Shown piece after piece: positions 42,037 through 53,199 of a DNA stretch of 64,000 nt; positions within the stretch are counted from its first letter, which is position 1, and every line of letters begins with the position of its first letter. This DNA is from Rattus norvegicus (taxonomy: Eukaryota; Chordata; Mammalia; Rodentia; Muridae). Under the pieces are notes generated by a model. The model worked only from the letters and a program-made list of their open reading frames with translations. It searched no databases and had not been told where the DNA came from. The position numbers and the translations under genes are program-made. The stretch spans positions 160,428,976 to 160,492,975 of the forward strand of contig NC_086021.1 of the NCBI RefSeq assembly GCF_036323735.1, in the 5' to 3' direction.

Positions 42037-42140
42037 TTTTTGTTTTTTTTTTTGGTTCTTTTCTTCGGAGCTGGGGACCGAACCCAGGGCCTTGTGCTTC
42101 CTAGGTAAGCGCTCTACCACTGAGCTAAATCCCCAGCCCC
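42037..42140 (-). mobile_element. ID SINE, antisense, inside the L1
   Basis: Reverse-strand ID body with a poly-T tail. AATCATG followed by eight T flanks both sides (42022-42036 and 42141-42155). Confidence 0.95.
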
Positions 42141-42211
42141 AATCATGTTTTTTTTCTTTCAGTTTGTTTATATGATGTATCATGTTGATGGAGTTTTGTA
42201 CATTGAACTAC

Positions 42212-43243
42212 CCCGGAAGGCTTAGATTTTTCAAAACCTACTTTAATAAGGGTTCTTAAATGCTTTAACTTCCTTCTAGCTCACCACTCACCAGGGGTAG
42301 TGGAAAGAAGTTTGTAGACCTGTTGAGAAATAGTTCTTTGGAGCAAATCCAATCTGCATTGCCCAGATATCAGCAGTTCAGTTCACAGGAATCAGTGGTG
42401 GCAGCTTTATCCACTCAAACACCATTCAAGAATCAGCAACAGCAGGTTACTCGAGAAGAAACCGTGAGACTCTGCTGTTTGCTGTTTAGAAGTAGTTCCT
42501 TGGAGCAATTCCAATCTCCATTCGTTAGGATACCAGCAGTCCAGTTCAGTAGTATCAGGATAGCAAACATGAATCAGCAGCAGTGGCATGATTCAGCAGA
42601 AACGTCCTGGCCTCCACCAAATAGGCATGAGTCAACTGGAGCAACCAGGACCAGCAGGGATGCCAAGAGAAGTTCTCTGCCACACTGCTCTCAGTGAAGT
42701 GAAGATCAACAAAGTCGCAGACAGGAAACCAAGGAAGCTCTGCGAAGTTCCCTATGCGAGTGCATTTTCACTGTCCATCGAGCCCTATTTATACGTCCTC
42801 CCACATCACGAGTCCTCCCACAGGTCTCGCCTCAGCAAAACACCACGTGAGTCTGTCTTAGCAAAACTCACATGTGTCAGCATCTGGTGACATATTCAGA
42901 AACTTCCTCTTCACTCTGCCAATCATCCTGAGTCTGCCAAAGCGGCAAGAAGCCCCAGAACACCACCAGAAGATTTTTGGTACGTTTCTCTCTATGCGTT
43001 CAGGACAAATGATGGCCAGTAAAGAGTGGGAAGGCGAACCAGTGCCATCCAGTGTCATTGTCTGTTGGGTTATATTTATATTCCTTTCACATGTCCGCTC
43101 TAGCAAGCCATCCTTTCACCTGTGGCGGCTTCAGGACGCCTCCTTTTACGTGAATGCTTTAGCAAACCAGCCTTTCACCTGTGTGCCCCAGTAAACGCAT
43201 TCGATATAACTACTTTCCAAAGAAACCTGAAGTTTCCACTTCA
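42212..43243. mobile_element. LTR-like rodent repeat inserted in the L1
   Basis: The L1 reading breaks at about 42211 (TACATTGAACTAC) and resumes at about 43244 (TGCATCCTTGGGA), so about 1.03 kb is inserted. It matches the element at 53905-54415 over about 400 bases. It contains an internal duplication: the stretch starting TAGTTCTTTGGAGCAAATCC near 42330 recurs near 42492. The family name is not certain; an endogenous retroviral LTR is likely. Confidence 0.75.
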
Positions 43244-44375
43244 CTCCCCTGCATCCTTGGGAAAGTGTTTGATCACGGTGGATGATGTTTATGATGTGTT
43301 CTTGGATTTGGTGTGTGAGTACTTTACTGAGTATTTTTGCATCAATGTTCATAAGGGAAACTGGTCTGAAGTGCTCTTTGTTGAGTCTTGGGGTGGTTTA
43401 GGTGTCAGGGTGACTGTGGCCTCATAGAATGAGTTTGGCAATGATCCTTCTGTTTCTATTTTGTGGAATATTTAGAGAAGTATTCGTATTAGCTCTCTTT
43501 GGGATCTGGTAGAATTCTGTACTAAAATCATTAGGCCCTGGGCTTTTATTGGGGGGTGCAGGTGGGGGGAGCTGGGAGACTTAACGACTGCTCCTGTTTC
43601 CGTAGGGATCATAGGACTGTTTAGTTTGTTCTATTTCCTTAGGGATCATAGGACTGTTTAGTTTGTGTGCTGGTCTTGATTTAGTTTGCTAAGTGGAGTC
43701 TGTCAAGAAAATTGTCCATTTCATTTAGATTTTCCAATTTTGTGGAATACAGGCTTTTGAAGACCTGATGATTCTTTGGATTTCCTTGGTGTCTGAGGTT
43801 ATGTCCCCCTTTTCATTTCTGATTTTGTTGATTTGGATACTGTCTTTCTGCCTTTTAGTTAGTTTGGCTAAGGGTTTGTCTATTTTCTTGATTTTTCTCA
43901 AAGAATCAGCTCTTGGTTTCGGTGATTTATTTTCAATTGTTTGTTCTCTTTGTTTCTAATTTATTGATTCCAGCCCTAAATTTGATTTTTTTTTCCTGCC
44001 ATCTACTCCTCTTGGCTGTATTTGCTTCTTTTTGTTCTAGAGCTTTCAGGCGTGCTGTTAAAGTTGCCAGTATGAGATCGCTCCTGTTTCTTTATGAAGG
44101 TGCTTAATGCTATGAACTTTCCTCTCCTTACTGTTTTCATTCTATCCTGTGTTTGGATATGTTGGGCCTTCATTTTCATTGAATTCTAGAAAGTCTTTTG
44201 TTTCTTTATTTCTTCTTTGACCTAGTGGTCATTGAATAGACAGTTGTTCAGTTTCCACGAGTATGTAGGCTTTCTGTTCTTTCTGTTGTTCAAGTCCAGC
44301 TTTAATCCCTGGCAATCTGATGAGATGCAAGGATTATTTCAGTCTTCTGTATCCTCAGGAAGAGAATCCGTGGCA

Positions 44376-44762
44376 GAGAGAGCCGTGGGCCATACACTGA
44401 ACGTCATGGGACCTGACCCTGCTAGCTGTGCCGCAGGCAGACCCAACTGGCAAGGGATTGCTGGAGCAGTCCAAGCTGGTTGTACTTGTGGTCCCCACAG
44501 GCCCACACAGAGAAGCAGGATGCCTCTGGGGTCCGAAAAGGCTCCTCGGCATGGACCGGCAAGCCCAGAGCCAGACAGTGGAGGTCAGGGGACTGAATGC
44601 ATACATCTCACCTCTGCTGGCTGTGCCCTAGGCAGACCAGACTGAGAAAGGGATTGGTGGGGCATGGAACCCTGCCGGTTGTTCTTGGGGTCCCCAAAGC
44701 TCCCAGTGGATGACAGGGTGAGCCAAGAGCCAGATAATGGAGGTCAAGAGACCACATGCAAC
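44376..44762. repeat. Two-copy tandem repeat of about 195 bp
   Basis: CTGCTAGCTGTGCCGCAGGC at 44419 recurs as CTGCTGGCTGTGCCCTAGGC at 44614. GCCAGACAGTGGAGGTCAGG recurs as GCCAGATAATGGAGGTCAAG. The copies differ by roughly a fifth. It directly abuts the broken 5' end of the L1. Confidence 0.8.
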
Positions 44763-44769
44763 TTTTTTT

Positions 44770-44872
44770 TTCTCCATCTTTATTAACTTGGGTATTTCTT
44801 AGTTACATTTCAATTGTTATTCCCTTTCCCGGTTTCTGGGCCAACATCCCCCTAACCCCTTCCCCTCCCGTA
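44770..44872 (-). mobile_element. Very short young L1 3' end, antisense
   Basis: TTATTAACTTGGGTATTTCT, TTTCAATTGTTATTCCCTTT and GGGCCAACATCCCCCTAACC are the reverse strand of the young rat L1 3' end, only about 100 bases long. AACTTTTTTTT lies on both sides. Confidence 0.85.
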
Positions 44873-44879
44873 ACTTTTT

Positions 44880-46820
44880 TTTAACAGTAATATATTGATA
44901 TGCTCTTAAAAACATGATTTCTCCTTTCTGCTTGGTGTCCTGAGATAATCCTTTCCTCTTCACCACAGGCTCTTAGTTACCCTGTCAGACTCCCTAAACA
45001 CAGACCAATACTCACCGTCCACTCCAAGATGCAAATGCATTGTGATAAAAATGCATTGTGCAATCAGGAAACCCTGGTGTCACCTAAAGCCTTAACCTAC
45101 TTATTCTACCCATAGTTTTCCTTTTCCTAGTCTCAAAATTGATAAATTCATGCCAGAATAAGCAAGCTCTCAAGTATAAAATTCTAATCATTGTACAATT
45201 AATGAGCAGTGTTCTGTCTTTATATACGTTGATGATGTCTTTGTCATCCCTGGAATCATAGGGTCAGTGAATCTGCAGTGGTTCTAGTAGACAGATGACA
45301 GCCCACCTGCCTGTTTTCATCTTTTCCCAGTAAACATTAGATTTGGGGGAGCCTTCCTCATGAAGGGCTTGTTGGTGCCCCTGGTGTTTTCGCTATTGCC
45401 AACAGTGCTGCAGTGGGGTAGCTGGTACTTGCTAGTGCAGATGTTAAATTCCCGCATGTGGAGATAAGGCCAGAGGCAGCGGATGGAGACCGTGTCCCAC
45501 AGATGGACCAGTAAGGTGTGCTGTGGTAGGGGGTTCAGTAAGTGAAAGTGCATTCCTCTGGTAGTCTCGCATGTGCTAATAAATATAAAAAATAAAGCAT
45601 TTATTGTGCTCTTTCCTACATTTCATGATAAGCTTATTCCTTCCCCTGCAGGATCTCATTCCATCCTCAGACCATCAGTCCTGTGATTCAGAACCACATT
45701 TTTTCTTTAAGAATCCAACCAAATATTTCTGGAACAAATACAGAATAAGTGAAGTAAGGAAGTTTCAACCTGAAGATACAGTCAACAATTTCAGATACCA
45801 GAGGGATGCTATATGCACGGGGAAATGAGACTTGACTAGCATTTCCCCAAAAGGTGATTTTGAACTAAGGGATAAACAGAAGGGCCCATAGGCTACAGGA
45901 TCATAGCACCAAGCATATCTCTCTACAGGATCATAGCACTAAGTGTATCTCTTGTTCATGTAACAAGGAAGAGTTCCCTGATGCCCCCTTCAGAAAGGTT
46001 GATATAAACAGCATTTGGCAAGAGTGTCTTACGTGAGTTACGTTCATGGCAAGCTCTCCACAGCTGGAGTCGGATGTACTCAGGCTGTTGGGGAAACAGC
46101 TGAAGTTAACATGCTGATGCACTAAAGAAATGGTCCGTTTGTTCCTCAGCTGTCCTTCTGGAGGCTATACTAGTGAATCTCAGGAAGTGAGGAGAAGAAT
46201 ATATTCCCCCAATAGGGTGAGTCACAATCCCAGCAATTAGGGTTGGCTCCAAGACAATCAATCCTAAAGCACAAATGTTGCATTTCTATGTCCTTTAATG
46301 ATTGACTGGAGTGCCTCAGACCAGTGGTAAGCACTGATGGTCATGTTACCCCCAAGAAATCTCTGCCAGATTCTTTTTCCTACTGAAAAAATCCTCCCGA
46401 CTCCAAAATTTGCAGCTTTTACAACAGATGGTATCCTTTTTTTTTTCTCTTTTTTTCTCAAAAAAAAAATCTCTTAGATTATTAATATCATTATAAAGCA
46501 ACTAGCAAGTTAGCCATGTACAGGGGAATATAGCAGTTCCTTCAGAAGCTTAGAGCTAACTCATGCTGATAAGAGTGACTTTTGTCATTATTGTTTGTTG
46601 TTATTTGGGCTTTCCCCCCTCTGATTTATCATTGTATAGGTGCGCATGTGCAGGCATGACCGTGCATATCCAGAGGCACATATGTGCATCAGAGGACAAC
46701 TTGCTAGAGTTGTTTCTCTCCTGCCATGTGTACCTTAAGGATCAAAAGCTAGCCATCAGGCATTACATAGGAAATACCTTGACCTGCTGAACTATCTCAA
46801 CAGCGCCATTGTCATTTTTA
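44880..46820. other. Intergenic, no recognised gene
   Basis: No SINE or exon is clear. A minus-strand open frame at 45553-45317 (78 residues) has no domain I recognise and no poly(A)-like tail that would mark a processed pseudogene. T-rich and A-rich runs lie near 46440-46470. Confidence 0.4.
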
Positions 46821-46835
46821 AGACAGGATCTTGCT

Positions 46836-47025
46836 GGGCTGGAGAGATGGCTCAGTGGTTAATAGCACCGACTGCTCTTCCAGAAGTCCTGAGTTCAATT
46901 CCCAGCAACCACATGGTGGCTCACAACCATCTGTAATGAGATCAGATGCCCTCTTCTGGTGTGCATGAAGACAGCTATAGTGTACTCATATAAATAAAAT
47001 AACTAAATCTTTTAAAAAAAAAAAC
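46836..47025 (+). mobile_element. B2 SINE with target-site duplication
   Basis: It opens GGGCTGGAGAGATGGCTCAG and carries ACCACATGGTGGCTCACAAC and an A-rich tail. CAGGATCTT flanks it at 46824-46832 and 47026-47034. It split an older antisense B1-like element whose remainder runs to about 47115. Confidence 0.93.
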
Positions 47026-47266
47026 CAGGATCTTTCTATGTTACCAGGCGGGTCTTGAACTCATGGACTTAAGCAGTTCCTTCACTTCATTCAGCCTCCC
47101 AGGTAGCTGGTAAGTGATGCCAATGCATCTTGCTGATCTAGCAGCTTTAAAAGTCTAAAGGCATTCCCATCATCCCAACAGGCCTAGCTGCCACAACAGG
47201 TCTAACAGACCCTGTACTCACAGGTACCAATTTGTAAATATTTCCATTTAAAAATGTTTATGTATA

Positions 47267-47363
47267 GGGGGCTGGGGATTTAGCTCAGTGGTAGAGTGCT
47301 TGCCTAGGAAGCGCAAGGCCCTGGGTTCGGTCCCCAGCTCCGAAAAAAAAGAACCAAAAACAA
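47267..47363 (+). mobile_element. ID SINE with 17-bp target-site duplication
   Basis: AAAAATGTTTATGTATA flanks it at 47250-47266 and 47364-47380. It landed at the tail of an antisense B3-type element that continues to 47557. Confidence 0.97.
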
Positions 47364-47379
47364 AAAAATGTTTATGTAT

Positions 47380-47557
47380 ATGGATGTTCTGTCTGCCTGG
47401 ATGTCTCTGTACCACATGATGCCTGATACCCACAGAGGCCAGAAGAGGGCATTGGATACCCAAAAAATGGAGTTACAGATGATTGTGAGTGCTGAAAATG
47501 AAACCTGAGCCCTCTGGGAAACCACCCAGTGCTCTTAACCACCTCTTTAGCACCCTG
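47380..47557 (-). mobile_element. B3-type SINE, antisense
   Basis: ACCCACAGAGGCCAGAAGAG, GGAGTTACAGATGATTGTGA and GCTCTTAACCACCTCTTTAG are reverse-strand B3 landmarks. Confidence 0.8.
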
Positions 47558-47939
47558 CAGGTACCGTTCATCTCATTGTCCAGAGGAGGAACACAGTCTA
47601 AGCAATTAGACAAAGCCAGCATATGCAGGTCCATGGTTTTACAATAAATTTGGCCATCACGATTTAATATCAAAGCTTATTCATTAGCCACTCAGAACAT
47701 TTGTCTTCCCAAATATTTATGCTACAGTTATGAAGAACACCATGTTTCCATCTGAGTGTCCCCTGGAGGTTGGCATATATTTTTATGACTGACTATAGCA
47801 TCTGTGTAAATTATAATTCTTCCTAGCTTGAGAAAGATAACCACACTCTTCTTTCTCTGGTGAGGCCAGGCTTTGGTGAATTGGTCAAATACATATTTGC
47901 CTGTTACTATCTCAGGTGTCCTAGTACACCTAACCAGGG
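47558..47939. other. Intergenic, nothing recognised
   Basis: No repeat or coding feature is visible to me here. Confidence 0.4.
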
Positions 47940-48123
47940 ACTAGCAAGATGGCTCAGTAGTTAAGGTCACAGGTTGCTCTTGCAGAGGATCTAGGTTTAA
48001 TTCCCAGCACTCAGCTCCAGTGGCTCCAGTGCCCTCTTTTGATTTCCATAGTTACCAGGCAAGTGTGTGGTACACGTGTAGAAGGAGCTCTCATACACAT
48101 AAAGGAAAATCTAAAATCTAAAA
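47940..48123 (+). mobile_element. B3-type SINE
   Basis: GCAAGATGGCTCAGTAGTTA, AATTCCCAGCACTCAGCTCC and CAGTGCCCTCTTTTGATTTC are B3 landmarks in order. Confidence 0.8.
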
Positions 48124-48127
48124 AGTA

Positions 48128-48465
48128 CTCCAACAGAGGCAGCTTACGGGAAAACAGTTTTATTTTAGCTCACATTTCCAGGTTACAGTCCGTCTTTGTG
48201 TGGAAGACACAGCAGCATGAGCCAGAGACAACCATTCACACCACATCCACAGTCAAGCAGCAGAGAAGAGCAAACGAGTGTGCACGCTCTCTCAGCTCAC
48301 TCACAGTTCAGGATCGCCTGCCGAGGGAGTGCTGTCACCGGTGGGTCACATAGTGGGTGGGCCCTCTCACCGGTACTCACAGACTTGCAACCAGGCCCAC
48401 TGCTCTAGACCACCACTCACACGGCTGTCCTTGCAGGTAATTCTTGATTGTGTCAAGGTTGACAA
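48128..48465. mobile_element. Rodent interspersed repeat, possibly LTR/MaLR type
   Basis: TTTTATTTTAGCTCACATTT, CCAGGTTACAGTCCGTC and GTGTCAAGGTTGACAACTAA match the same repeat family as 22785-23085. The exact family is uncertain. Confidence 0.5.
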
Positions 48466-48789
48466 CTAAGAATAACTATCATCAGCTATAAGAGCAAATA
48501 GTATTACTTTTTAAATGTTGCCTCCGGGATTTTCTATCTTGTTTGTTTCCTTCAATTTTATCTTCTTTTGTAAATGAATGTATGTTGTATGTGGAGACAC
48601 TTGTGTACCAAGTGTCTGGCTTAGTCGCTTCCTACCGTCTGTACTGATGTGGGATCTCTCGCTTCAACACAGATCACGGGTTTGGCTAATTTCTAGGTGG
48701 GATGCTTCCTCTGGGAGTCTCCTGTATCTGCCTCCCAGGTGCTAGTGTTACAGCCAGGCTACTGTGCCCACTAACATGGATGCAGAAAA

Positions 48790-48985
48790 TCCAAGCCACC
48801 GTGCTCATCTATCCATCCAGACAACATGGGTGTGAACACACATGCATACATGTATAAATGCCATGACATGCATGTGAAGGTCAAAGTACAATTTGAAGTC
48901 TGTTCTCTCTTCACCCTTTGGCTTCCAGAGTTTGAACTTAAGTTAGGCTTGGTGGTAGACATCTTTACCCACTGAGCCAGCTTTT
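48790..48985 (-). mobile_element. Diverged B2/B3-type SINE, antisense
   Basis: GCATGTGAAGGTCAAAGTAC and TCTTTACCCACTGAGCCAGC are reverse-strand SINE wording, well diverged. Confidence 0.55.
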
Positions 48986-49479
48986 AGGGTTCTAAAACAT
49001 ATTTATCTTTAAAGAGACTCATGATCAACACTCATATGATTTTAAGAAATCTAGCTGCTAAAAATCTACATTAAAATAGATTTTTCTCATCACACCATGT
49101 ATAAAATATAATCTATAAACCAGCTAAAAGATTGAGAGGAAATTAGTCTCCATTCCCAGCTGAGAAACATCCGCCCCTGTGCTCTGCTCAGAGTTAGCTC
49201 CGAGTTCACTCTTAAGAAGCTTTGGGAATGGACGCGGGGCAATAATCTCGGTACTGCCCGTAGCTTCAGGATTCTAGGCAAGTCACAGCCCTGTGGCCTT
49301 CTGCAGAGTGGAGATACCACCCTCAGTCAACAGTGGGGACAAAAGTGAGGTATTACATATACAGCCATGTGGTCAAAACTGTATTATACTTAGAAGTTGG
49401 AGAACACAGAAAAATGACTGTGTATGACCCCAAAGGCATGAGCAACAGAAGGAATATACAAACCAAACAATTTTAAAAC
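48986..49479. other. Intergenic, nothing recognised
   Basis: There are short open frames only, and no repeat or exon that I can name. Confidence 0.4.
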
Positions 49480-49489
49480 GTTTGAGTGA

Positions 49490-49583
49490 GGGGTTGGGGA
49501 TTTAGCTCAGTGGTAGAGTGCTTGCCTAGGAAGTGCAAGGCCCTGGGTTTGGTCCCCAGCTCCGAAAAAAAGAAAAAAAAAAA
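49490..49583 (+). mobile_element. ID SINE with 10-bp target-site duplication
   Basis: ID body and A-rich tail. GTTTGAGTGA flanks it at 49480-49489 and 49584-49593. Confidence 0.96.
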
Positions 49584-49611
49584 GTTTGAGTGAAGGGCAT
49601 TATTTATAAGA

Positions 49612-49750
49612 AAATTAAGGGTTACAGTGGCTAAGAGCACTGGCTGCTCTTCCCAAGGACCTGGGTTCAATTCCCAGCATACACATAGCACCTCACAACC
49701 GTGACTGTAGCTGCAGGAGAGCTGATGCCCTCTCTGGCTCCCCGAGACAC
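49612..49750 (+). mobile_element. B3-type SINE, partial
   Basis: GTGGCTAAGAGCACTGGCTG, CTGGGTTCAATTCCCAGCAT and CTGATGCCCTCTCTGGC are B2/B3 landmarks. The head is incomplete. Confidence 0.8.
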
Positions 49751-49900
49751 TAGTTTTACAGGTGGTACACAGACATTCATGAAGGCAAATCACTCATACA
49801 CAGAATGACCTTTGAAAATTGAAGTTATAGAATATGAGAAAAAATTTGCAAATCAAGTCTGATACAAGGGCACAGTAGCTAAAAAATGGAAAGAACTCTT

Positions 49901-50005
49901 TTTTTTTTTTTTTTTTTGGTTCTTTTTTTTCGGAGCTGGGGACCGAACCTGGGGCCTTGCGCTTCCTAGGTAAGCGCTCTACCACTGAGCTAAATCCCCA
50001 GCCCT
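49901..50005 (-). mobile_element. ID SINE, antisense, with 14-bp target-site duplication
   Basis: Long poly-T tail and reverse-strand ID body. TGGAAAGAACTCTT flanks it at 49887-49900 and 50006-50019. Confidence 0.97.
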
Positions 50006-50019
50006 TGGAAAGAACTCTT

Positions 50020-52830
50020 ACAATTCAGCAAAAATAGATTTCTAACAGACAAAAGAAGTAATAATTCCTAGCCCTTTGTATGAGACTAATACAGTGATAT
50101 GCAAACCAGACAATAGGTAAGTGCCCAGAAACAGACCAGTATCTCTCATAAACAGATTCCAAATTCTCCACTAAGTATCTGGGAAGAATATCTCACAGCT
50201 TACCAACAGGATTAGAACCGTGACAAGAAACTCTCACAGAAAGGATGGCTGAGCACAAGTCCGTCAGTGTAGACACCATGCTAACGTGACATCAGGGAGA
50301 GGGCATGATCACCTCAGTGGACACAAAAATCCAGTGCCGAAGCATGGCTCTTTTAAATCCATAACTTAAAAGGAGCAGTTTTTTAATGTTTAAACTCTCT
50401 GAGGGAATGAACCTCGGGTCTTCAGGCTTGGGTGGCAAGAGGTTGACTGACTCCCCCGCCTCATTTCATATGATTTTGAGACTATTTCCTAACTCCAGGT
50501 AACCGCAAAAACATTTTGCTAAATGAGAGACTAATTTTAAAGAGTCACACACATAATATATGTTTTTATCAATATAAAATGACCAGAATGGGTAAATCCA
50601 CAGGAGCTGAAGTCCAATAATATTGCCAGGATCTGGTAGGAGAGTGGAATAGGAAGGAGAGCCCAATGCCTGCTGGGACTGCATAGAGGTGGTGTTTATA
50701 TAGCCCTGTACTGTGCTAAATGCTGGTTTTAAATGGCTCACTTTATACCACAGGAAATGTATATCCTTACTGCATGGAGTACATTTTGTCATAGAGCCTC
50801 AACAGCCACACGTCACCTGAGACTGAGTGGGAGTGAGAGCCTACTTTTTTAATTTATTTTCAGGCTATTTTCTTAACCTCTGCGTGCTGAGATTATCTTA
50901 TCTCATCATGTTCCGGATGTACTGGTTGGTAGAAGATAGCCCCTAAAGGTTTGTGGTATGTGCCACAGTGATAAAAACCTGAGTGATTTTGGATTCTGTC
51001 CTAAACATTTGAATATTATGTTACAGAACTTCAGTCTTTATTAAATTCCATGAAGAAGTTTTGGTATTTCCTTTCAGGTAGGAAAACAAAACCTGGTCAA
51101 CTTAGACCACAAGGCCATCCCTTCCTCCTGTGATCAGGGTTCCATTGGCAGTTAGGTTGGCAGCCTTTTTTCTGTGCTATTTGGATCTGCCACACACATA
51201 CGTCCCATTGTGGGAGGTATGGAAGTGGTCTGTCTTGCAAGACATGGCTGAGTGCTCACAGTGCTGTCCTGACAGATCTCCATGTATATGGCTCAGCAGT
51301 GAGCCAAGGAGTTCACAGACTCTTCAGGAGGTTGCTTCACCATCTCCTTCTCCCTGTTAGCAACCTCCCTGGCACCTTCCAGTTTCCAAGGCTCCCCTCC
51401 CAGCCTGCCAGCAGAAGAAAGCCCCAGTACCCACCTCAACACATGGGTCACAGCCCAGATGACTTACTGGGAAATCACCCTTCCTTCAGGGTTTTGACTG
51501 CAGTCTCTTAGTGGCCAGCAGCCTCTGCTGCCCTTCTCACCAGGGCCTGGCCATAGGAGAACAAGTACAAAGGAAGGATCAAAGGAACGAACGAAAGAAG
51601 GAGAATTCCCCTTCCAGTTCTTGTGCCAGAACTAGGATTCCCTGGCATTTCTGCCTAGGTTCCCACCACTAACAAATACACAGGTGTGAGGGAACTCAGC
51701 TGCGTTGTAGTTCATCCCAGGGAGAGGTGTGCTGTGTTTAGTTGTGGTTATATCAGAAGGACAGGAAAGGTGAACCATGGTCCTTTCAATCCTCTTCTTG
51801 TCCTCAGTTCAGTCACGTATAGACCCACTTGCCACCCATTTTTACAGCTGCCACTTACCTTAACCTGATTACAAAGGACATTGAGTGTCTTTGCATACTC
51901 TTGGAAGCTATTGCACGTTTTTCCTGCGACCCTCCATTCCTCGTCCTCTGGTTTTTCTATGGAAGAGTATTTCAGAACCAAACCGATGTGTGTTGAAATA
52001 TGAAGCTATGAATCACAAATGTTTTTCTAATTCATTTTCTTTTGTCTTGTAACTCACTTCTACTTTTTTTCCTTTTTTATCCTGACAGTTTATTTTTGTG
52101 ACTGGATGAACTAAGACTGCTTTCAGGGATAGAGGGCCAAGGCGACTTTGAAAGACAGGAGTCATTGGTGCCAGCCATCAAGGTGTACACACACCCTAGA
52201 TCAAGCAAAACAAGAGCTGCTGTAGCTCCTCAGTGTAAAGGTCAGGCACACCGGAGCGTGCAGTGACGCCTCCTCTGATTCTTGCTATGGCTTCTTGGCC
52301 TGCTTTGTCAGGCAGAGCCCTTGTCTGCCACTCTATCTCTGCATCCCTTCCTCAGATGATGGGGAGCTCATTACCTGTCATTCTGTTACTAGGTCTGCCC
52401 ATCAGAAAGTCTTTTCTGAGCCCTAAATTGACCTGCCTCCCCTCACCCTCTGAGAATCTTTACAGTGGTCTAGACACACTTCAACGGCGAGGTCTTTAAG
52501 GGTACAAGGCATGGTTGCTCAAGTCTGTGGAGAGTAGGCTGCTGCCTTAGCTGGGCCTAGCAGTAGGTGACCTTTCATCCCAGGGTATCCAGTATCCAAT
52601 GGACAGGCCCAAGTGGCCCCTGTTTTGTCACTCAAGCAACCTTTCTTCCTGGGATGCAAAGGACAGGTGAGTTCCCTGTGTGCTTGTGAGTTGTGGGAAC
52701 CTGGGTGAGTTGCCTCTTGGAGCCTTGTTTATTTGATCTGCAAAATGTATTTGCTCATTCATCAATTACACGACGGTTCCTCCAAACATTGGACTTGTAA
52801 GAATAGCTATGCCATGATCTTTTGGTTTAA
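50020..52830. other. Intergenic, no recognised gene
   Basis: About 2.8 kb is free of obvious young repeats. Open frames of 60-108 residues occur on both strands but show no domain, no splice-flanked structure and no homologue I recognise. Confidence 0.45.
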
Positions 52831-52834
52831 AAGC

Positions 52835-52910
52835 TGTCTGAGGGATAGTGGTAGAGTGCTTGCCTTGCATTTGTGAGGCCCCAGGTTCAATCCCTACCAT
52901 CGAAAAACTG
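52835..52910 (+). mobile_element. Older ID- or B4-like SINE
   Basis: TAGTGGTAGAGTGCTTGCCT and CCCCAGGTTCAATCCCTACC resemble the tRNA-derived head shared by ID and B4, with many changes and no clear duplication. Confidence 0.65.
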
Positions 52911-53066
52911 AAACTGAGAAGCTCTTTCTCCCTGGAGAGAAAATACTAATTGGACAGAAGCAGCAGCAGGAAAACTATCTATGCCAGCCCAATGCCCGCT
53001 GCAGCCAAAGCCCTGAAAGCCCATGTCCCTACCGCCATGAAGGACCCTTCTAGGAGGAAGAGTCAG

Positions 53067-53157
53067 GGGGGTTGGGGATTTAGCTCAGTGGTAGAGCGCT
53101 TGCCTAGCAAGCACAAGGCCCTGGGTTCGGTCCCCAGCTCCAGAAAAAAAAAAAAAA
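53067..53157 (+). mobile_element. ID SINE with 9-bp target-site duplication
   Basis: ID body of the GCGCTTGCCTAGCAAGC type with a pure A tail. AAGAGTCAG flanks it at 53058-53066 and 53158-53166. Confidence 0.96.
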
Positions 53158-53199
53158 AAGAGTCAGTTAGTCCTATACATAGAGATGCACATGGATAGA

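Larger units (their letters stand above)
38865..44352 (-). mobile_element. 5'-truncated L1, antisense, carrying two later insertions
   Basis: Reading right to left: ORF2 endonuclease remains (44352-43990), the reverse-transcriptase region (43900 down to about 41180, with LSSWIGRINIVKTAILPQA near 41400), the ORF2 C-terminus (40621-40193) and a 3' UTR to a T-rich run near 38880. It is interrupted by an ID element (42037-42140) and an LTR-like element (42212-43243). Frameshifts and stops are frequent. Confidence 0.9.

Noticed and set aside
45317..45553. 78-residue minus-strand frame as a processed pseudogene
   Set aside because: No parent gene recognised, no poly(A) trace and no target-site duplication.
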